DNA of 64,000 nucleotides from Phascolomyces articulosus (GCA_025677815.1 JAIXMP010000001.1:930001-994000); one strand, 5' to 3'; counted from the first letter of the stretch, positions 51,120 to 63,961 are shown. Program-made: numbers and translations. The notes: generated by a model from the letters alone, not told the origin.

Positions 51120-53650
51120 ATTATTATTCTTTTTAATAATACTGATTTATCAACATTAAACAAAAAAAAAAAAAGGAAAAAGAAAAAAAGATGCATCGCG
51201 CTTATTATTATTATTATTTTAGAAAAGGATACAGATCCGCAAATCTTCTTGAAAGGGAAGCCTTTCTAATAATAATGTGATTGGAAACCGGATTTTACGA
51301 ATTTAAAGGCATACCCGGTTATTTGTATACACAAAACTGCCGTGCAACATGAATATTATGCAACGAGGAGTATTTATCTCCTACATCTGAAAAAGAAACT
51401 CAAGATGCATGATTGTGTGCTACTCTTTACTATTTCTTTTGTTCTTTCAATGTAATATATCATATTACGAAAGCTCTACGTAACCAGAAAGAAACTAAAT
51501 GATGGTTAAAATGGAACAATTTTCCTGACGAAAGAAGAATGATGTTCTATTTTCTACTCTTGAAATAACAGTGATGTCATTTTTATCATAAAACAGATGA
51601 AAACTGATGGAAATTGTGAAATTTATAATAGTCAACACCCCTATAGCACTGTATATTCTTCAGAGTTACACGTATTGACAAGAAAAAAAAAGCCGTAAAA
51701 GAGATCTTCAAAAGATGCAAGTGCACTTGAGGTTTTTGTCAATTCCAAAAGAGTCAAGCAGCAAGCATGCCTTTCAAATATGTTAAAATGAGATCAACTG
51801 CTTACACCTGTATCATCGTTTATAGTAATATGTATAAAAAGAGGAAAATCATTATATCTTTATTGTATTTGTTTGCAGTTTGCACCACTGTGTATACGCA
51901 TGCTTATAAATCATGGGTTCAATTAATCAGAAGTTATTTACACACTACATATAAAAAAGCGTGGAAAAGCGTCTATATTTGTGTATGTCTTGCTGCATGC
52001 GGCGAAGGAGGAATGGCTTCATCTTCCTTGTATAATTCTAAAAAAGATGATAAAAAGAATTAATAGTAAACATGAAATTATTCATACTATTAAAATAATT
52101 AAAGAAAATCCGTCGCTCTCATCCCTTTATGCATCATATTTGGGGATTGAAAACATGTTGCAAAGTGACTGTGCGCGATATCGCAAAGTCATGTGTACGT
52201 ACAAGGAAGGTACTATAAGATATTATACCACCAGAATCTTATAAGCTGAGAAAAATAATAGGAAAACATGATTTCTTACTGCCTTGTCGTGTCTTACAAT
52301 GCAGGTATTGTATGATAGACTAAATACGAAAACGACAACAAAGAAGATGAATCAGAACCTGAAGAACCACCGCTACCATCTCAACTCACATCCCAATCAG
52401 CTCAAGAACACAACTAATTAGTTTTCCTTTCTCTACTCTCCTCCTACATAAATTATCCTTTTTTTTTTTCCCTTTTACAGTTGTATCACTACCACATCAT
52501 CCACACTAGCTTAGCTTTTCGTCCTAAAAGGGGGTTTTCAGCCGATGCCATATAACTTTTATTTATACATAATTTGCACCACAAAGTACCGCAAGGAAGC
52601 GATCACATGCCTATATAGGTGCAGTTCAATTCAATGTTCCTCAATAATAAATGTAAATTTTAACCTATGATAGACTAAAACGGTGACTTATTACATCATG
52701 CCACGCCTTATCACACTTATTTTCCCTCATTAATGCGATGTATCTGTATAATACTTTAAACTGCCTAATAATGTCTTATACAGCCTTTCATTCTCTTAAG
52801 GCATTGTGTACCTATTTATCTTCTTGTCATTTGTAATACATTTTGGAGAATTCTCTTGTCTTGAAATACATCATTTATATCCATTTTTGATTAGTCCAGG
52901 TTATTCATAAACAATAATAAAATCCTACCTTGGTAAGATAAAATGCACCTATAGTAAAGTAGCATAAGGAAGCTTAGAGTATCATAAGATATTCTAATAT
53001 AGAATAATAAGACGTAGCTTGTTACGTTGTTAAGTAATACAATAAAAAAGTACAGTAGCAACAAATTCATCCTATATGAAAGGCGCTTTATAATGCTATG
53101 TAGTTATCAAAAGGGTTTATATTGGAATGCTTAATATACTACTGCCAACAATGTTTAAGGTACCATGAAGCCCAGTAAAATTTATAGTAATATGAGAAGA
53201 AACTAAAAGTTTGTGTTTTTCAACCTTCAATGGAGATATACAATATTTGATACTAAGTAACTCACTGAGCAAATGTTTTCCATTTCACTTTTTCATTTGA
53301 ACTCTTTATCTTTATTGTAATACAGGAGTACTTCTACGTTATTTTATGTGAAATAGTTGTGGAATGTAATAAAAGTGTACACTGTATTCAGTGATCCTCT
53401 TTTAATATTACTATTGTAATATTTTTCAGGCTACCATCTTCCAACTACAAAGACTCCCAGCTTTTGAAAACATGAGCTTATCGCGATGTATGAATTAGTA
53501 CTCAGGGAGAAAAGGAACAAGCCTCGAATTGCTCACTTGTCAAAAAAGTTGGATTGATATCCAGAACAAAAAAAAAGCGCAGTCTTCAGTATGAAGGTGG
53601 GTGGCGCTATTATATTATTTTTCATTATCCTTTTCTTCATCCTGTGATTC
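51120..53650. other. 2.5-kb intergenic region with weak coding relics
   Basis: The first ~350 bp is the A-T-R promoter. Between 51767 and 52420 (+) there are short coding-like strings (CVLLHAAKEEWLHLPCIIL in one frame, then EDESEPEEPPLPSQLTSQSA ending before TAATTAG at 52416) that I cannot join in one frame, so probably an old gene remnant. The remainder is AT-rich without features. Confidence 0.35.
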
Positions 53651-55982
53651 ATGGTCCTTTCTCAAAAACGCGCTAATACACAATCTTCCAATTCAATAAT
53701 CAAAGCATGGCTTTCTGCAACTAATTCTCAAAAACACCACGGGAAGGAAAATATTCAAGAAGAGCAAGATCTCGATCTTGAAAGAGCTATTGAATTAAGT
53801 CGACAAGAATACAACAAACAGGAACAACAAAAGGCAAACATGAATGACCGCTATAATAACAACATTTGCATTATGAATAACGCTGACGACAGAAATTATA
53901 ATAATGACGACGAAAATGATTTTCAAACACTTCGCCCTAGAAAATTCATTCCAATCCATGAACGTCGTCGCATGTCGAAAAATAAAAAACGAAAAATACA
54001 AGTCAATACAAGCGACGATTCAGAAATACCTTCTTCCAACGCGAATGAACTAGTAAGTAATATCAATGAAGATGGCACGACAGAGATAGAAGCAGCAGAG
54101 ACAGTAGCAACACCACAACGACAGCAGACACCAGTAAAAATCAAAGAAGAGAAACGGTTAGAAGCGGAAGAAGAAGAAGAAGTCGAATTAGATGATATAT
54201 TCGATGAAGAGATACCACAAATCAAACAGGAAAAAAAAGTCAAACAAGAGGCAGAAGAAGAGGAATATGAAATTGTGATCGAGTACGAAGATTGTGATGA
54301 TAATAGTTCAGTTGTTAAACAGGAAGGTGAAACCAATAAGAAGAGTGCAATCGAGAATACTGACACGTATACTACAACCAAAGCAGCACAAGCTGGAACA
54401 GCAACAACAGCTACTGCAGATACCCAAGATGATATTGAAATAGCAGATTTAACAAACTGGACACCATCATCTAACCCACCACCAATTTTCACACCTTCCC
54501 CTTCTCCTCCTGCAAGACTTCACAGCTCAACTTCTTGTGTATCATTGGAAGATCCACTATTGTCCTCATCACCTACTGTAACAAGCAAAATAGACCTACC
54601 ATTATCATCACTATCTTCATTCCATACCAGTATTACCACCACTAATACCACATCACCTAGTCAAGATAAAGGAAAAGGTCCTGCGAGAACAAATATCCAA
54701 AGTAACAATAGCCCATCATCAATCGTTGATACGTTAAATATACCCAAACGACGAAAACGTAGTTCTAATTATTCATCTCCTCCTGTTTTAACTCAAGATA
54801 ATTATACACCAACAATGGTAATGGACTTTTGGAAACATATGATTTATCGAATGATCGGACTTTTAAGTAACTAACCGCAGATCGGATGTGCATGTGTATT
54901 AACTTTAGAATCACTCAAACAATGATGATAATGCATTTGACTGTCCTAATTGTCTCGAACGATTTCCTCTTAGCATGGTTTCAAGGCATGGTTTGGATTG
55001 TATATACAAAAATGAAGACTTCTCACTAAATCACGTCAACAGTCCATTACCATCACCATCTTCTAACCGAATGTATCACCAAGGCTCTGCCAATCAGAAT
55101 CCAACAATTTCACTTATTGGTGATGGAGAAGACGATCAAGGAATTCATGTATCACGAGCACAACGACAACAACGATTAAATCAATTGTCTTTCAATCGGA
55201 ATCATCGACGACGGACACCTTCACCAATATACAATGAAATACACAGCGATATTGAAGAATTCTCTGATGATGACATTGATAATATCGACAATCAAAGCAA
55301 CAAAAATAATGATGGATATAATGGCATGGAGCAAAATGATGAAGTCAGTGATTATGACGATGAAGAAGGACAAGATCTTCAAAAATGCCCTATCTGTTCG
55401 AAACAGATTCCAAAGGATGTGCTTCCGGAGCATGTCAATGAAGAACTAAATGCACAAGAATCTCAAAGCAGTGTGGAACCCCCATCAACAAGCACAATGG
55501 GTGAATTACGAGATTCATTTAATATCGTCACTGTATCTGATGAAATTGATAGTGAGAGTGACAATAATGACGCGATTGATTTAAGTGGTTCTATTTCCCT
55601 TGACCATGAAGGATTTGGTATTTATGGTAATGAAGAGTATGAGGATGATGGTTACATGTCACCCCTTGAAGGCTTTGTCAACGTTAACCCACAAGAGCAT
55701 CCCGAGTATTATAATCAAGGAGAACGAACGAGGGCATCATCATCACGACAACGCCAGTCTTCTACTACTACTCGTGGTAGACCCTCATCCTCTTCCTCTC
55801 GTGCTGCCTCTCGCCGAGGACGAGCGCCACGTGCATCTTCTTCAACACGAGGCACAAGACGCAGATTAACAAGTTCACAAAAGAGAGCTATTCATGCTAA
55901 AAAGAACAATCTTAGTAAATCCAAGGGTGGTAGTAAAAAAAGCAAAGCAACTTCAAAATCAAAATCAAAATCAAAAAAATAA
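53651..55982 (+). CDS. Ubiquitin-binding protein with UIM and UBZ-like zinc fingers
   Basis: Two exons (53651-54817, 54909-55982) encode 746 residues; the junction NYTPTM-NHSNNDDNAFDC is phase 0. Near residue 40, EEQDLDLERAIELSRQEYNK is a canonical ubiquitin-interacting motif (acidic-AxxLS). At ~400, FDCPNCLERFPLSMVSRHGLDC is a C2HC UBZ4-like finger as in Rad18-class DNA-damage proteins. At ~547, KCPICSKQIPKDVLPEHVNE is a second finger whose last Cys is missing. Several psi-K-x-E sumoylation motifs (VKIKEE, IKQEKK, VKQEAE, VKQEGE) and hydrophobic-acidic patches (YEIVIEYED, SLIGDGEDD) suggest SUMO modification or binding. The tail is basic, Ser/Arg/Lys-rich and probably nuclear. No catalytic domain is seen. 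A role in the ubiquitin/SUMO response to DNA damage is inference; I recognise no named orthologue. Confidence 0.75.
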
Positions 55983-57472
55983 AAAAATAATGATTTTTAT
56001 AATTTGTATATAATTAAAGGATTATTGGGCTGTATATTATATTTGTTGGTGTTTTATTTTCAAAAGCAATACGTATACATTTATATGACAAATCTAAAAC
56101 TGAGCACTACCGGCAAATAAGGCTCGTTTTTGTTATACAACTTAAAAGCATAAAAAATATATATTTATAATCATCATGGATCTCCTCTTTGGTTGCATAT
56201 TTTTCTTAAGATATAAGCGTTCATAGAGAGATAAATATGATTACATGGATATCAAGATTACATATTGTAGAAAGCAGCAGTTAAAGGAAGATTTTTATGT
56301 ATATGTAAGATGACTGGATTGACATCATTAGAAAAATAATATTATAATATAAAGTAACTTGAATATGAGAAAATGATGGTATACTTTTATTTACAGCATG
56401 TAGTGATTACTAGATGTCAAACAAACAGAGGTGGCTAAAAAAAAAGCTGATATGTTATGATGTGCTTACCTGTTATTTTGTCGATCTGCAAAGATAGTAG
56501 CTAGAAATAGTAATTATAAAAGTTGACCACAAACATTTGCATTGCTAATCTTTTCCATACAGGTCTCGTAATCACCTCGTTGATGTAATCGAGCTTGTTC
56601 TGATCGACCTAATGGAGAATCATGGCATGAAGAAACGATTTCGCGTTTAAAAGTTGAAAAAGGTCCTGTTCGTGTAACTATGGTTGGACAAGGGTATCGG
56701 AGGGGAGAGTCCTGTGCTCCTTTCACACTCGTCGGAAAAACATTTTACTCCTGTCACATTTTATAGATTCGTAAGCTGCTCAGACAACAGGAAGCATTAG
56801 GAACAGTGGGACTCAATACTACTATTTCGCCCACCTGGAAGCAGGTTGAAACTTATAAAAAAAAATGTTTAGGGGTGCACGTATAGCGTCAGCTACTGCT
56901 TCTTCAATTATAATTTCATGCATGATCTAAAATACCATTTGATGACCCTTCCTACAATATCACAAAGTATATTGATGTGTTTTTGATTTATGTATAAAGA
57001 AACGCTACGAAGGAAAGATATATTATTTGGTAATAGAAGATAAGGGAAAATAAATATTTTATATAAGTTATCAAAAACATATCCACTTTAAAATTGTGAT
57101 AATAGCATATATGCCAATCGTTTCGTAAGATATGAAAATAATATATATATATATTTGCTGCTATATATAATAGTTATATATACGTAATATATAGCACTGT
57201 AGGCCCAACCCAATTTTACCACCATATATTAAACATTTTTATGAACGCCGTTTTGGCTTCTGTATGAATGAGCCATATGTATTTTGTTGGAAATAAAATT
57301 CAAATGCCATTTAGATTCTGTGAATATATATCATCATTTTGAATAGTAATAAAAGGGTGTTGTGAAATAAAGAGGAAGAAGAGTTGTTAATTTTTTTTTG
57401 TGGTTGTTTACACTATGTACAAGTTACGAAGGAGAGAAAAGTGAAAAAGAAGAGTATTATTTTATAACCAAA
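55983..57472. other. Intergenic with an isolated coding-like block
   Basis: AT-rich DNA between the UBZ gene and the TAF2 3' end. The only coding-like segment is the minus-strand block at 56514-56745 (next entry). A (TA)n tract lies near 57139. Confidence 0.45.
56514..56745 (-). CDS. Candidate small Cys-containing protein or exon, unknown
   Basis: The minus strand reads VFPTSVKGAQDSPLRYPCPT, then TGPFSTFKREIVSSCHDSP and HQRGDYETCMEKISNANVCG before TAA. Composition is balanced and non-repetitive, unlike surrounding AT noise. There is no in-frame ATG near the left end, only an internal one (MEKISN). A stop lies just upstream, so an upstream exon would be needed. Possible acceptors are CAG at ~56750 and GCAG at ~56785, and a coding-like GEIVVLSPTVPNASCCLSS lies at ~56780-56840 in a compatible direction. 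It could be a real small gene or a remnant. Confidence 0.35.
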
Positions 57473-60400
57473 TTACAAAATCCTTCGCTTTTTTCCAAAG
57501 ATGAATTCATCAGAATGATCCTATAATTATTAAAAAGTACGTATTTTAGTTATACCACCCTTTTTTCAATCTCACTGGTAGTCATATTGATAAGGGAACA
57601 CATACCATATCATAGTCTTGAGATGGATCGCCTTGTCCATCACCACCATAATCATCTAAAGTACGTTTATGATTTGCCAAAGGATCCATATCCAAGGAAA
57701 TACCAGCTGTAAAATCCGGTTGATCAAATCCTACAGAGTGATCATAACCAAGCGACTGATCAAATGGTATATCGTAGCCAAACTGCTGTGCATCAGGCTG
57801 TTGATAAGTTGTCAAAGGATCATGGTCATCAAACGAACCAGGGACTATAGCTGCTGGGTCAAATGTTGTGGAGGTTAATGGATCGTCTTCCGTATGGTGT
57901 TGTTCCAAGTCCAAATCAGGGTCATATGTAGTTGAAGGTGCAGGAATAGTTCCTGACACATGTTGAGGATTACTGATAGGAATACCCTTCAAGTTTTTAG
58001 CAGCGCACAACTTGTTAAATTCGGCTTCCACATCCCGACCCATTTGTGTCACAATATCATCTGGTAAGTTAAAGGTAAAACAATTAATAAACACTTGTTG
58101 TGCGTCCTTCAATAATCCGCTTGCATCTTGGTATTCGTTCTTCTCTAGTTTCATTCGAATAGTTCCAAAATCCATTGGGTGCTAATAATAAAATTCATAT
58201 AATGAATATATGGAAAAAGAAAAGGTTCTATTTTTTGTTACGTATTAAAAATTTCATTTTTTTACCTTGATGATTTCGAAATAGGTTGGAATTTGTAACA
58301 GTTCAGGATCAACAGGTGCACTGAACGCATAATACGATGGGTGATTCTGGAGTTTATCCAATACAGTCTTGTATTTCTTCAACTCGGCCTTGACTTGACT
58401 TAATGAACCATGTTTGCTACTTGGGGGTGTTTTTTTGGGTGTCTTCTTCGCTTGTGATACAGACGATGATGATGACGAAGCTTTTGTGGCAGAACCATTG
58501 GTACCACCTTTACTGCCATTGCTCGCCCCCGCTTCTAGTAATAATTGCTCCTCCTTTTTCCTCAAAGCAGGTACTTCTTTGTTAAAGACCTTTTCCAAAG
58601 CTTTGGCATTTTGAGAGACTGGATGATCGAAACCGTTAAAGGTATAGCAATTTGTAAAGATCAAACGCACATCAATTTCAAAATCCTTCACTGTTTTATA
58701 TTCACCGCCTTTGAGCTTTTTCTCACTATATAAAAAATCATACATGTGGTTAGCCCTATATTAAAAAGGAGAAGAATGAATAGTAGGAATGATGCATTAC
58801 ACTGTACTCAAATCCATAGGTTTTTTGACAATAACAGGATAATGGGGTACACCAAGAGCAATTGGATCAACCTAATATTATAAAAATGTTTGTTAGATAC
58901 ACTATTTTGTTTTTCGCTTTACATAACAACAATAATTTAAATAGCTTACAGGTTGCAAAAAGGCCATTGAAGCATTGTTGTTCTTTAGTTTGGTAACCAA
59001 AGAATTCAACTTTGTCACCAATGAAGGTGGTAGCTTTGTAGGAGCTTTTGAAACAGGTGATGGACGATGGGAAGCAGCTGTCTCTTGCTTTGGGGGGTGT
59101 TTTGTAGAAGATGATGATGACCCTGACGTTTTTTGTTTCTTTGGTGGAGGTGTAACTGGCTTTTCAACTGGCGTTGGTGGTTTTGGTACACTGGCAACAG
59201 GGGAAACTGTAGCCGCTACTGGTGAGGGAGATAACGGTTTAGACGGAGAGCGTTTATCGATATTAGATTGATGGCGTGGAGAGGGTATAGGCGCACTACT
59301 AGCTTGTTTCGGTGGTTGTTGAGGAACAGGTGATGGTGAAGAACGTGGTGGTATAGATGTAGGTGTGACCTGACGTTTAGGTGTAGTTGGTTGTTTGGGT
59401 GTTGGTGCATGTTTAGGTGTTGTTGCACGTTTGGGTGTAGTAGGTGTTGTTCCAGAAGTAGAAGAAGCAGGAGACGCAGCAGATATTTCTTTCACGCGAT
59501 GTCGTAACTCTTTACCAATATTACTATTGTAATATTTCTCCAGTCGTTTACCTTGTTCATATGCAATCGTACCAACCTTGTTATATGCGTAACAATTGGT
59601 GAACACTAACCGAATGTCTGAATCCACTTGGACCAAACTAGTATACTTTCCAGATTCAATATTTTCCCAAATCGTTCGTAGATCCATTGGATGCTTTACA
59701 ACACGGCCATAATCGGGCAAACTATCCAAATCCACAGGTTCATTGAAAAACGGAGACGCTTCATGCATACTAAGTTTTGTCACCACCTTGCGAACCAACT
59801 TGAGTTCATCTCCTTGTAATCGATTTGGATCACCAAATTCGGCACACCATACTTTATTGAAAGTATCTTCAAGGTCACGTGCTTGTTCATTAATCCAGGC
59901 ATTTGGGTCGTTGTACAGATAACTATTCCAGAAGATTTGTCGAATATCACGCTCAACTTCCCAGATGGTTGAGAATTCTTCACCTTCAATATTTCTCTTG
60001 ACAGAATTCAAATCCATTGGTCGTTTGACAACATCGTAATATTGAGGCAGATTTAACCCTTCCACATCTACGGGGTCATAGAAGTGAATCGCTGCTGGAT
60101 GGTTCCAAATTTTTTTCAAAATTTGATCACATCGTCTGATATTGTCATCGTCCATTCGATCACGCACTGATGGGCGTTCCTGACTTGGTTTTGACATTGT
60201 ACCATTTGTCGTTGCGGTAGCCTTTTGTTTTTGTTGTACGGAAGCTTCTTTTTTAGTCCGCTGTTGCTTCGTGGTAGATGAGCCAACAGATTGAGCAGCT
60301 GTAACCGCAGCAACAGGAGTAGTAGCTTTGGGTACAACTTGGTGGTCGCTAATTGAAGATGATGGTTTTGATGGTGGTGGCTTTGGTGTTGATGAAAGTT

Positions 60401-63400
60401 TTGACGATGATGGCTTGGATGCTGCTTGCTTGGGAGGTAGGACTTTCTTTGGAATGCTTTGTGATGGGTTCTTTTTAGGCTGAGGAGGTGTTGGTATGGA
60501 TGAAGACGGTGCTTTTGGTGGAGGAGCAGGTAATTCACCATTAGTGGTCTTTGCTAATGATGCTGATGACGACGATTTTTCTTTGACGACAGGCGAACTT
60601 GGCTTACGTACAATGCTACCGAACTCACTGGTCCATTCTCGATTATAGACTTCCTCCAATGCTCGTGCCTCATTATATACATACGTATTGGGTGGATTGA
60701 ATTTGAAACAGTTTCTGAACATCAATCGAATATCATCGTCAAATTCTTGAGCATTTGCATACTTATTAACCTTTAACTTCCCTTTAATTGTTCCCAAATC
60801 AATAGGCTTTTTGATGATGGTCAGGTAATGAGGAACACCTTGTTTGATTGGATCCACAGGTCGTAAAAACTCGGCTGCGTGTTGATTTTCCATAGTTTTT
60901 GCAAGAACTGTAGCGCACTTTTCTCGGAATGTCTTTTCTTTTTCTGGCTTTCGTTCTGGTGCTTTGGGTATAATAGTAGGTGCTGGTACTGGCGAAGCTG
61001 TTGGTACTGATGGCATATCAACAGGGGCAGGAGTATGTTGTGGACGTGATGTTGGAACTTTAGATGGTGATGCACTTGCTTTTGCTGACGTTGCTACAGG
61101 GACAGTAGTTGCTGCAGGTGTAGATGGACGCGATTGTTGTTTTGGTGATTGAGGGACGGAAGGTGATGATGGCTTCCGGATGGAGGATGTAATAGAAGAA
61201 GAAGGAGGTGCAACAACAGGTGAAGGAGCTTTCTCGTGATGAATTGTTGTATTTTCCTCAGCTACCCTTCTTTCTCTTTCACGACGTCTCTCTTCCTCCT
61301 TGTGTCGAATATTCACCAGCTCTTTATCAAGCACAGATTCAAGAGCAAGACCTTCATTATGAACAAAAGTACCAGGACCATTATAAGCGAAGCAGTTGTT
61401 GAGCATTAATCGAATATCATCATCCAGCTGTTGATATGTAGTATAGTCGCCCTTTTCGAGTTTGGTCTATATAATAAAAGAAATGTCAATAAAGAAGAGG
61501 AGTGGATTGGTTATAGCAATAATATAGACACATACTCTAATAGTACCAAGATCCATTGGTTTTCTGAATTGATAGTATCAAAAAAAAGTTATTGTTAGTT
61601 TTAAATATCAGATACGATTGATCTCTTCCATTTTTTTTTTTTAAAAAAAAAAAACTTACTTGATGGCTGTGTAGTATCCAGGAGCACCATCAAGCTCTTC
61701 ATCAACCGGCTGCAAGAATGCAAGGGCTGATTTGTGACGCTGTACTCTTCCAAGAATACGCCTGCATTTCTTGAAATCGCTATTCGACATACCATCGGGC
61801 TTCTTGGTGGTGACCTTTGGAACTGATATTTGTGGGAGTTTATCGCTATCAACTACCATTTGGGCTGCTTCAGCAGACTCTGGTACTGGTGTAGGTGCTG
61901 CTGAAGTAACAAGTACCGGAGAGGGAATGGGCGCAACAGCAGGAAGTGGTGGTGACACCGGTCGTGATGCTGGGGTAGACACTTTTGGTTCTTGTTGTTT
62001 TTGTTTTTGTTTTTGTTCTTTTTGGGTAGCGGCAACAACACGTTGTTCGAGAGGAGGAGGTCGTTTTTCTGGTCGAACCGCTTCACCTAAAATAATTTCA
62101 AATAAACTTATTTAACATCTCCATGTTCATACTTTTCTAGATAATTTAACCACCCAAATAAACACATTGCTACTTTACCATTCTCATTTGCATGTTTGTA
62201 ATGCTTATCATGTTTCTCATGCTTCTCGTGTTTATCTTGTTTTGATGATGTTTTGCTGATTTTGAGAATAGGTGGTGCAGGAGTAGGTGGTTCTGATATA
62301 TCTTCTGGAATATCTTGAACAAGTGATGGCATACGAATAGTAACCTTGATACCAACATCTATTGGCTTGTACATATATTCACAGAATTGAAGTAGACTTT
62401 TTCGTACCGAATGATCCAGTGACGCACTTTCATTAGAGCTAAAAAAAAAATACGCATTTTAAATGTTAATAGCTTGTTCATTCTTTATATAACATTGTGT
62501 CTCTATTCCTTTCACCAAAAACAGTACAATACATACTTTAGTAGTCGCCATACATTCTCCTGAAGTTCCATATTATCTTCAAACTGTCTTCGCAGATTTT
62601 CAATATAAATCTGATCATCGTTTTCTTTTTTGGATTGTTGTAACCTATCTTCTAACATGGAAGGCCTTCCTTCTTCTTCTGCAAACTCTTCCACAAATCG
62701 ATTTTGTAATAAATCAGGCTTATCTCGCATAGCAGGACCTAACCAGGCTAACATTGCCCTTGCTACATAGTGGGAGACATAAGAACATGGATCATCTTTG
62801 ATGACACTGAGGAAGTATTCAGTGAGGGTATTATCGGTCAGACCACAAAGAACAAAAAGGCTGTCAAATGCGCAAAGTCGGATTCCTAAATAATGACCAT
62901 ATCTATTTCATAGATACAGATACACAAAATGTGTGCGTGTGAGTGAAAGAAAGTTAGATATATATGTGTATACCCAGTGACAAAAAAGAAAGTACCTTGT
63001 ATACTGCAAGAAAAGATTTACACTCAGTTCAAGCATGCCATTCAACATTAATTTTGTAAGCGCCTAAAAAATTGTGTTACCAAAATTGTGTCACCACCAA
63101 GAAAATCCACTGACAACATATTTTTAATTGCATGAATATATGTCATTTTTCTTCTTACCTTTATGCAGCTTACGGTCACAATATTGTGATAGGTAGGGAT
63201 GACACAATCTAAAGTTCTAAACCGTTCAATCTCTGATACAGCAGCTGCTAATAGTTGTTCGTCCTCTTCATTATCAATTTGCATTGCATCTGGATCTGGA
63301 TTTTCATGAGTGGGTATAAATGCATCTCCAAGTGCAGAAATAATGGTTGCAATATAATAACTATCAGAAAACTATATGATTGTAATAAATATCATTTAGT

Positions 63401-63961
63401 TAGTATAAAGAACACTTATCATTTTCGTTTATATCTCCTTTTTTTCTCTTTCTTGCCTCGTTCCCAATATTGTCATTGTATTTTAATAGATCAAGTAATA
63501 ATTGTCGAACTCGAATAGGGGTGACTCCATTCCCATCTCGAACTTGTGAAAAAGCAATGACCAGTCCCTTTTGAACAAAATAATCGGGTAAATTGCTGAA
63601 GTTGTTTGGTTTAGGTATAGCTTGTGTCCAAGTCAATGGATCTTCAGTATCATCTGGTTGCATGCCAGCAGGTGCAAAACAATATCGGTTTTGAAACATT
63701 TTGTACAACTGATGTAATCCAACCCAATTATTATCACCACCACCACCCTAGTTTTATATACCAAGTTAGTTCATTCATCCCTATGTGAATATGATCTCTC
63801 TTTTCTTTATCTTAATAAATAAATATAATAGGTATACACACCTTTGCAAGTGCATATGCAGCTTCCATTCGAATTTTGTAGAAACATTTTGAATCTAACA
63901 ATGCACGAAGTAAACTGGTGGATGTTGGTAATGATGGCATATTTTTGAGAGCTTCAATAGC
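57473..63961 (-). CDS. TAF2: TFIID subunit TAF2, C-terminal part, fused to six bromodomains (5' end outside the window)
   Basis: Thirteen exons are visible: 63842-63961, 63457-63744, 63159-63371, 62996-63063, 62537-62902, 62179-62438, 61660-62086, 61536-61563, 58950-61466, 58801-58871, 58266-58725, 57606-58181, 57473-57520; they encode 1813 residues and the frame is continuous. Residues 1-350 are the helical-repeat end of TAF2 (AIEALKNMPSLPTSTSLLRA, LHQLYKMFQNRYCF, NEFSDSYYIATIISALGDA, FLQYTRYGHYLGIRLCAFDS). TAF2 contacts initiator DNA and TAF1 in TFIID. Six bromodomains then follow, separated by Pro/Ser-rich linkers: approx. 61316-61797, 60619-60935, 59836-60147, 59505-59817, 58560-59022, 57990-58405. 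Each has a PMDL/PIDL/PMDF ZA-loop motif and the acetyl-lysine-binding Asn. The C-terminus is HSDEFIFGKKRRIL. The aminopeptidase-like N-terminal half lies beyond 64000. Confidence 0.92.
63372..63456 (-). other. GC-AG intron in TAF2
   Basis: The donor is GAG|GCAAGA and the acceptor CATATAG|TTTTCTG. Using this non-canonical GC donor joins KYNDNIGNE to FSDSYYIA, the conserved TAF2 sequence, in frame; no GT donor in the neighbourhood does so. The flanking AG|GCAAG is the known strong context for GC-AG introns spliced by the major spliceosome. Confidence 0.85.

Noticed and set aside
53923..54492. Hydrophobic minus-strand ORF over the UBZ gene
   Set aside because: It is the antisense shadow of an acidic low-complexity region.
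54867..54908. A 42-bp intron (donor AAGTAAC) in the UBZ gene
   Set aside because: It leaves the second exon out of frame. The donor ATG|GTAATG at 54818 gives a 91-bp intron in phase 0.
62880..62995. Splicing TAF2 to the acceptor directly before GAATCCGAC at ~62887
   Set aside because: That reads into TGA within eight codons. The acceptor at 62903 adds YGHYLG, which matches TAF2, and keeps the frame.
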